Assembly: GCA_022432975.1 (NCBI GenBank)
Contig: CM039510.1
Span: forward strand, 29,255,201-29,319,200
From: Begonia masoniana
Lineage: Eukaryota > Streptophyta > Magnoliopsida > Cucurbitales > Begoniaceae
Direction of reading: 5' to 3'
Length of the DNA stretch: 64,000 bases
How positions within the stretch are numbered: the stretch's first letter is position 1; each line of letters starts with the position of its first letter. Below are positions 58,548-64,000 of this stretch, in pieces. The notes beneath the pieces are model-generated. The model was not told the origin of the DNA and did not search any database. It worked only from the letters and a program-made list of their open reading frames with translations. A program made the position numbers and the translations under genes.

Positions 58548-59618
58548 ATGGTGAGAGGACGTCAGGAAGAGTCAAGTGAAAGCTCTCGTGCCATTGACCG
58601 ACTAACCAAACTGGTGGGTGCACAGTCACGCATGGTTGAACGCATGATGGCCCGAGAAGATGATAGAAACAATAACCATGGGGATAACAATCGTGATAAT
58701 GCGCCGCGAGACAACAGTGGAGACAGATTCCGGTGACTCCAGCCGCCTTCATTTGATGGACTGTCTACAGACCCGACCCGTGTTGAAACCTGGATTCGAA
58801 CAATGGAAAAGATGTTCAGATATGCAGAAGTAGAAGACAACAAGAAGGTTAATTGCGCCACATTCTATCTCACCGAAAGTGCTGGATTTTGGTGGGACAC
58901 AGTGCAGTCCACTACCGTGGCATTAAGCTGGGATGGATTTACGAAAATCTTCTACGAAAAGTACTTTGACCGGGGAGTGAGGAAGGAAAAGTTGCTTTAA
59001 TTTTCTCGGCTGCGACAATTTGGGTCAGTGGCCGAATATGTTCAAAAATTTGAGTCATTATCCCGATATGCAACACACCTGGTGGCCACCGATGAAAACA
59101 AAGTGCACCAGTTCATTCAAGGGTTGAAGATGGACCTTTTGCGAGGAATCACAACTGGAGGGTTCGATGAGGCACCGTATGTGAAGGTGGTGGCCAAGGC
59201 TTATCAGTTAGAGGCCTTAGAAATAAAGTCCCAGAGACAAAGAGATTCACCAAGAGGGATTATTCGACATGTTCCTCAACAGCAACAGCAACAACATCAA
59301 AGGGGCCAAAATTTACAACCTCAATAGCAACAAAACAGGGGCATTAAAAGGCCCAATGAAGCCATCCTTTATCAAGACAAAGGAAAGAGACCAATGGGGG
59401 CTCCTCAACTTTCAGTATGCCTGCGGTGCCAGAAGCCTCACAAAGGAGAATGCAGGCTTGCTACTGGCCAATGTTTCCGATGTGGCAAAGGAGGCCATCT
59501 TGTTCGGGATTGCCCAATGCCCGACACCAGAACAGGTCAAGCCGTGCCGAGAGTGTTTGCAATGGTGGAAGATGTTGATGATGCTGATCTGCACACGGCA
59601 ATTACCGGTACAATTATA
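58548..59618 (+). pseudogene. gag: C2 Gag (three in-frame stops)
   Basis: Gag of a Tekay/Del-type chromovirus. The ATG at 58548 gives MVRGRQEESSESSR. The core follows with RVETWIRTMEKMFRYAEVED, GFWWDTVQSTT, FYEKYFDRGVRKEK and GSVAEYVQKFESLSRYA, then a Gln-rich linker, then CLRCQKPHKGEC and a perfect zinc knuckle CFRCGKGGHLVRDC, leading in frame to FAMVEDVDDADLHTAITGTI, the start of protease. Stops lie at 58734 (TGA), 58998 (TAA) and 59325 (TAG). The TGA and TAG fit C-to-T changes (CGA to TGA, CAG to TAG). No frameshift is needed up to the protease. About 355 codons, normal for the clade, but not translatable. Confidence 0.9.
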
Positions 59619-60319
59619 ATATGTGATACACCTGCTTATACCTTGTGGGACACGGGGGCCACACATTCGTTTGTGGCCATGGACTTCGTAGTTAGAAAGA
59701 AGGTTAATTGTACGTCGTCAGATCAGCCCTACAGCATTATGCTACCGTCCAGAGAGTTTATGCACTCTGAGCAGGTGGTAGGGGTGATATAGTGTCAGTA
59801 GGAAACCAGAAGTTGTACGCCGACCTTATCGTCATCGGTATGAAAGGGTACGACATCATTCTGGGGATGGACTGGCTGTTTAGACATCATGCCACCATCA
59901 ACTGTAGGTCCAGGCTAGTGTCATTTAAATGCCCAAATAAAGTAGAATTCTCTTATTAGGCAGTACCGAAGAAACATCGTATGCCTGTTATATCTTCCTT
60001 GAAAGCTCAACAGCTGATGAAGTCAGGGTGCATCAGATTCCTGGCCCACGTAGTGGATGTCCAAAGGCAAAATGAGGTGGAACTTCAGAATATTCCAGTA
60101 GTACGGGACTTCTCAGAGGTTTTCTTAGATGACCTACTGGGATTGCCACCTGATCGCGAAATTGAGTTTGAAATTGACGTATATCCAGGTGCGGAACCAG
60201 TATCGAAGAATCCGTACCGTATGGCACCAATTGAGCTGAAGGAGTTGAAGGCTCAGCTAAAGGAATTGGTGGACAAGGGTTTAGTGCGCCCTAGTTTCTC
60301 TCCGTAGGGTGCACCCGTT
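59560..60319 (+). pseudogene. C2 protease and linker to reverse transcriptase
   Basis: Continues from gag without a break: ITGTIIICDTPAYTLWDTGATHSFVA is one run in the sequence, and the key part WDTGATHSF carries the D-T-G active site of retropepsins. The frame shifts near 59785-59795 and continues as IVSVGNQKLYADLIVIGMKG and YDIILGMDWL, the second conserved protease block. A TAG lies at 59957. The RT start follows (PVISSLKAQQLMKSG, DFSEVFLDDLLGLPPDREIE, NPYRMAPIELKELK), with another TAG at 60305 in the motif [16 protein letters not shown], where relatives have Trp. That is a G-to-A change (TGG to TAG). Confidence 0.87.
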
Positions 60320-61571
60320 TTGTTCGTCAAGAAAAAGGATGGGTCCCTACGGATGTGTATTGACTACCGTGAGCTGAACAAGTTGACCATCAAGAATAAG
60401 TACCCGTTGTCGAGAATCGATGATTTATTTGACCAGCTACAAGGGGCTCGGGTATTTTCTAAGATTGACTTACGCTCCGGTTATTACCAGTTGAAGGTCA
60501 GAGCTGATGATATTCCAAAGACCGCCTTCAGGACCCGGTACGGGCACTACGAATTCTTAGTGATGTCGTTTGGGTTAACTAATGCTCCGGCAGCATTTAT
60601 GGACCCGATGAATAGGATATTTCAGGAGTTCTTGGACAAATTTGTAATCGTTTTCATCGACGACATTCCGGTTTACTCCAGAAGTAAGGCTGAGCATGAG
60701 GAGCACTTGGCTATTGTGCTATTAACTCTGAGGCAGCATCGATTATTTGCTAAACTATCAAAATGTGAATTCTGGCTGAGTAGGATTAATTTCCTAGGCC
60801 ACGTGGTGTCTACTGAAGGAGTGTCTGTGGACCCGGACAAGATTGAGGCTGTAAGAGACTGGCCAAGGCCGAGGAATGCAAGCGAGGTACAGAGCTTTAT
60901 CGGACTAGCTGGTTATTACAGGAAATTCATCAAGGGATTTTCTGTGATAGCGAAGCCTATGACCAGCTTAACGAGGAAGGAAATCAAGTTCAAGTGGTCC
61001 GAAGCATGTGAGGTGAGCTTTCAGACACTCAAGCAAAAGTTAACCACTGCTCCTCTATTAGTATTGCTGATTGAGGACGACAAATTCACTGTATATTGCG
61101 ATGCGTCAAAGATTGGCTTGGGATGCGTATTGATGTAAGAAGGAAAAGTGGTGGCGTACGCATCCCGACAATTGAAAAAACCACGAGCAAAGCTACCCTA
61201 CTCATGATCTTGAGTTAGCAGCTGTTGTCTTTGCTCTGAAGGTATGGAGACACCACTTGTATGGCCAATCATGTGAGGTGTTTTCTGATCACAAGAGTTT
61301 GAAGTACATCTTTACTCAGAAAGAGTTGAATATGAGACAGAGGCGGTGGTTAGAATTTGTAAAAGACTACGATGTTGAGATCAAATACCATCCTGGTAAA
61401 GCTAATGTGGTAGCTGATGCGCTAAGCAGGATGCCAGCTACTATGCAACCAGTAATGTCGGCCGTATCAATGCCTTTGAGGACGGAGATACAAAAGTTCG
61501 ATATGGAGATAGTTTCTGGGCTATCGGCCATACTAGTAGATTTAACACTACGGCCCTCCGTCTTGGACTGA
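60320..61571 (+). pseudogene. C2 reverse transcriptase and RNase H
   Basis: The RT domain is open from 60320 to 61138: [72 protein letters not shown] and the catalytic FIDDIPVYS, where most relatives have FIDDILVYS (Leu to Pro next to the catalytic Asp pair). Then [11 protein letters not shown] and the connection domain. RNase H begins [17 protein letters not shown] and meets TAA at 61136 (CAA to TAA expected), then a frameshift near 61180 in an A run, and resumes as [60 protein letters not shown] and [10 protein letters not shown]. It ends in a TGA at 61569 (CGA to TGA). Confidence 0.92.
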
Positions 61572-62668
61572 ATTAAAGAAGCCCAGAAGACCAATTCAAA
61601 GGAGATGGCTGATATGGTGGGCAAGGTACCAATGGCTTCTTCCGATTTCAGTTATTCGGGAGATGGAATTCTGAAGTTCAAAAACAGATGGTATGTTCCG
61701 AAAGACGAAGAGCTACGAAAGCACATCTTGTCGGAAGCCCATTCATTTTCTTTCTTTGCGCATCTTGGAAGCACGAAGATGTATCAAAACTTGAAACTTC
61801 ACTTCTGGTGGCCGAATATGAAGAATGAAGTGGCCAAGTATGTGGAGTCTTGTATGATATGTCAACAGGTCAAAGCTGAACATCAACGACCGAGTGGAAC
61901 GCTTCAACCTCTCCTGATCCCCGAATGGAAATGAGAGAATATAACGATGGATTTTGTTGTTGGCCTACCAAGAACAGCTAAGGGCCATAATAGCATTTGG
62001 GTCATAATGGACAGATTGACAAAGTCAGCCCACTTTCTACCTGTGAAGACGACGTACTCCATGGATCAGTATGCAGAGCTGTATATTAGCGAGATTATTA
62101 AACTGCATGGCGTTCCTGTGTCGATCGTCTCAGACCGTGATCCCAGATTCACTTCCAGGTTTTGGAAAAGTTTGCAGAACTCTTTGGGTACGAAGTTGAA
62201 TTTCAGCACGGCATTTCATCCACAGACTGACGGACAATCTGAGAGAACAATACAAATATTGGAGGATATGCTAAGGTCGTGCGTGCTAGAAGTTCATGCT
62301 CCTTGGAGTAGATATTTTCCACTCGTGGAGTTTGCCTACAACAAAAGCTATCAGGCTACAATTGGCATGGCTCCATATGAAGCTCTCTACGGCAGAAAGT
62401 GTAGGTCCCCGTTGTGTTGGGATGAGGTCGGAGAAAGTAAGCTTATCGGCCCAGAGATACTACAGCAGATGTCCGAGATAATTGCTGCTATCAAACAACG
62501 AATAAAGATTGCTCAGAGTCGACAGAAAAGTTATGCGAACCATAGGAGGAGAGACTTAGAGTTCGCTATGGGCGATGAGGTATTCCTGAAAGTGTCACCT
62601 TTCAAAGGCGTAATGAGATTCGGAAAGGAAAGCTCAGCCCACGGTTCATTGGCCCTTTTCCCATCCTG
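61572..62668 (+). pseudogene. C2 integrase
   Basis: The zinc-binding HHCC domain reads HILSEAHSFSFFAHLGSTKM, FWWPNMKNEVAKYVESCMIC and CQQVK. A TGA at 61932 follows PEWK, where relatives have Trp (TGG to TGA, G to A). The catalytic core is otherwise whole: MDFVVGLPRT (first Asp), IVSDRDPRF (second Asp) and HPQTDGQSERTIQ (Glu), then APWSRYFPLVEFAYNKSYQA, MAPYEALYGRKCRSPLCWDE and the C-terminal [20 protein letters not shown] frameshift near 62625-62640 separates it from the chromodomain part. It would join element DNA to the host chromosome. Confidence 0.92.
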
Positions 62669-62983
62669 AAGCGTGTGGGAAACATGGCTTACAGACTACA
62701 GTTGCCAGCGTCAATGGATGGAGTTCACAATGTCTTCCATGTTTCGATGCTGAGAAAATATGTACGAGATCCAACTCAGATCGTAAAACATGTGGACTTT
62801 GATATCATGCCGACGCTGACCTATGAAGAAAGGCCTATACAGATATTAGATATGTCACTTAAAGTGTTACGCAATCGTGTGGTCCCGTTGGTGAAAGTTT
62901 TATGGCGCAATCATAATGTGGAGGAAGCCACGTGGGAAAGACAAGAGGATGTTAGAGCCCAATATCCGGAGTTATTCGCTTAG
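62669..62983 (+). pseudogene. C2 integrase C-terminus and chromodomain
   Basis: The open piece after the frameshift: [20 protein letters not shown] and [14 protein letters not shown], then a chromodomain ([50 protein letters not shown]). The aromatic and WE residues that define chromovirus chromodomains are seen as VKVLWRNH and ATWER. This domain steers integration to marked chromatin in chromoviruses. Its presence, with these motifs, is what places C2 in the Tekay/Del group. Confidence 0.92.
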
Positions 62984-63007
62984 ACAAATTTTGGGGACAA
63001 AATTTCT

Positions 63008-63023
63008 GTTAAGGTGGGTGGAA
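63008..63023 (+). promoter_or_regulatory. Polypurine tract of C2
   Basis: GTTAAGGTGGGTGGAA directly before the 3' LTR, with ATTTTGGGGACAAAATTTCT upstream, as in families A and D. Confidence 0.85.
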
Positions 63024-64000
63024 TGTAACACCCGGCATTTTGACCATGTAATAATCTGTTGAATTATTGTATGGATTTAAATCGCCATAAATACGATAAC
63101 AATTTCATTGTAAAATGTTGGAGCATTTAGTGTGGGGAGAACCTAACTAATGTGTAACTAACAAAACACTAAGTTTGAAATGCATAGAAGGGCAAATTGG
63201 GGAGAAATTATGGTTGGTGGGAGATAGCCAATGGATAGCTGACACATGGCAGCTTGTTGAGGAAGTTAAGTTCCTCCTCCTATGTGAAACCCTCTTCATT
63301 TCACTTCTCTGCTCTCTCTCCATTCTCTTCTCGGCATTCTCTCTTCCAGTCGTTAAGCAGCCATCGAAGCTACTTCGATCTCCTCGGCTCCTTTCTGTTT
63401 TTCTACTAGGGTTCGAGCATTTCTAAGACGTTCAGGACTATGAACTCTGCAGCAGACATGTAAGTTCATATCCGTAGGTTGGCTCTTAAGGCCCTATATC
63501 TCGGAGGTACTAGGTTTTCTGTTCTGTCGGGTTGTTTTGGGTAGAAAGGTTATAGTTATGTTCTGAGTTGTCTATGTTCTGTTTCACCGTATGTTCTGTT
63601 ATTTCTGTCATCTGCTCTCTGCCTGTTTAAGTTCAAGCACTGTTCATGCATACACGTTTTCTCTGAAAGACATGTAAATGTTTTCTGTACACTGTTTGAA
63701 ACTAAATAAGATAAAATCTGACTGAAATGTACCGGTTAAGTGTGAGACGGGGACTGGCCTATTGTTTCTGTTCTGAATCTGTTCTGAAAATCTGTTGTGC
63801 CTGTCGTGCACTGTCTGTTCCCCTATAAGCCCCACTTATACCCCTCTGCCACTGAAACGTAATGTTCTGTACTGTCACTGTATTTCAGAAAACCGCATGC
63901 ATAGCATTTTGCATCACTGCATATCTATTATGTTCTTACTGAGCTTTAGGCTCATAGATGAAATCTCTGATGTAGGTACTGAACCCGTAGATGAGGACTT
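63024..64000 (+). mobile_element. C2 3' LTR (5' part; runs off the window)
   Basis: Starts TGTAACACCCGGC and matches the 5' LTR closely, including the spliced exon junction at 63402-63420. Differences from the 5' LTR are scattered substitutions and a few small indels, so insertion is not very recent, in line with the many stops in pol. Cut by the window end shortly after the candidate acceptor CTGATGTAG (63971). Confidence 0.93.

Overview
This window is intergenic DNA from a plant nuclear genome. It is built almost entirely of nested Ty3/gypsy LTR retrotransposons and the tandem repeats that grew inside them. The plant call rests on Athila-type gag/protease with a tRNA-Asp-like primer site (TGGCGCCGTTG), Tekay/Del-type chromovirus proteins with a C-terminal chromodomain, primer sites for initiator-Met tRNA (TGGTATCAGAGC), and LTRs of the form TGTAACACCCGG...ACA. 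I saw no ordinary host gene, tRNA, rRNA or CRISPR array. The species cannot be named from the sequence. || Layout. 1-29992: a head-to-tail chain of one non-autonomous, gag-only family ('family A'): LTR(part)-internal-LTR-internal-LTR-internal-LTR. Each LTR is about 5.1-5.8 kb and mostly a degenerate 12-bp minisatellite (AACGAAAAGGTT and variants). Only the third internal region keeps an uninterrupted gag. The second carries three extreme homogeneous tracts: about 1.56 kb of A, about 1.34 kb of a 21-bp repeat, and about 1.67 kb of TTA at the following LTR. 29993-30991: 3' half of a related LTR ('E'), into which the chain appears inserted. 30992-31226 and 35807-36518: a minus-strand LTR ('F') split by a solo LTR ('B1', 31227-35801, target duplication CTTAC) that holds about 82 copies of a 35-bp repeat. 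36519-49500: a broken Athila-like gag-protease element interrupted by a second non-autonomous element ('D', 37659-46623). D is itself interrupted by solo LTR 'B2' (39441-41626, target duplication AAGTA). 49520-55890: a diverged satellite of about 160 bp, interrupted by solo LTR 'C1' (52227-55632, target duplication AATAT). 55906-64000: a decayed full-length Tekay-type chromovirus ('C2') whose 3' LTR runs off the window. || How the parts relate. Families A and D share an alignable non-coding 3' internal region and have gag but no recognisable pol. They could only have moved with proteins from an autonomous relative such as the C type. LTR families B, C and D, and in part A and F, share a leader layout inside the LTR: a short exon, a GT-AG intron of about 210-540 bp, a second short exon starting near GTTCGAGC, a donor AGGTAAGT, and a second intron ending GTGATGTAG or similar. 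The clearest unexpected result is in family C: solo LTR C1 has the 210-bp first intron, while both LTRs of C2 have exactly the spliced junction. The family-A minisatellite lies inside the second intron-like segment. The same segment holds family-specific tandem duplications in B and D. || Caution. Family A copies differ mainly by single-base indels, and the poly-A, 21-bp, TTA and 35-bp tracts are implausibly uniform, with unique sequence missing beside several of them. Part of the left half may be long-read or assembly error.
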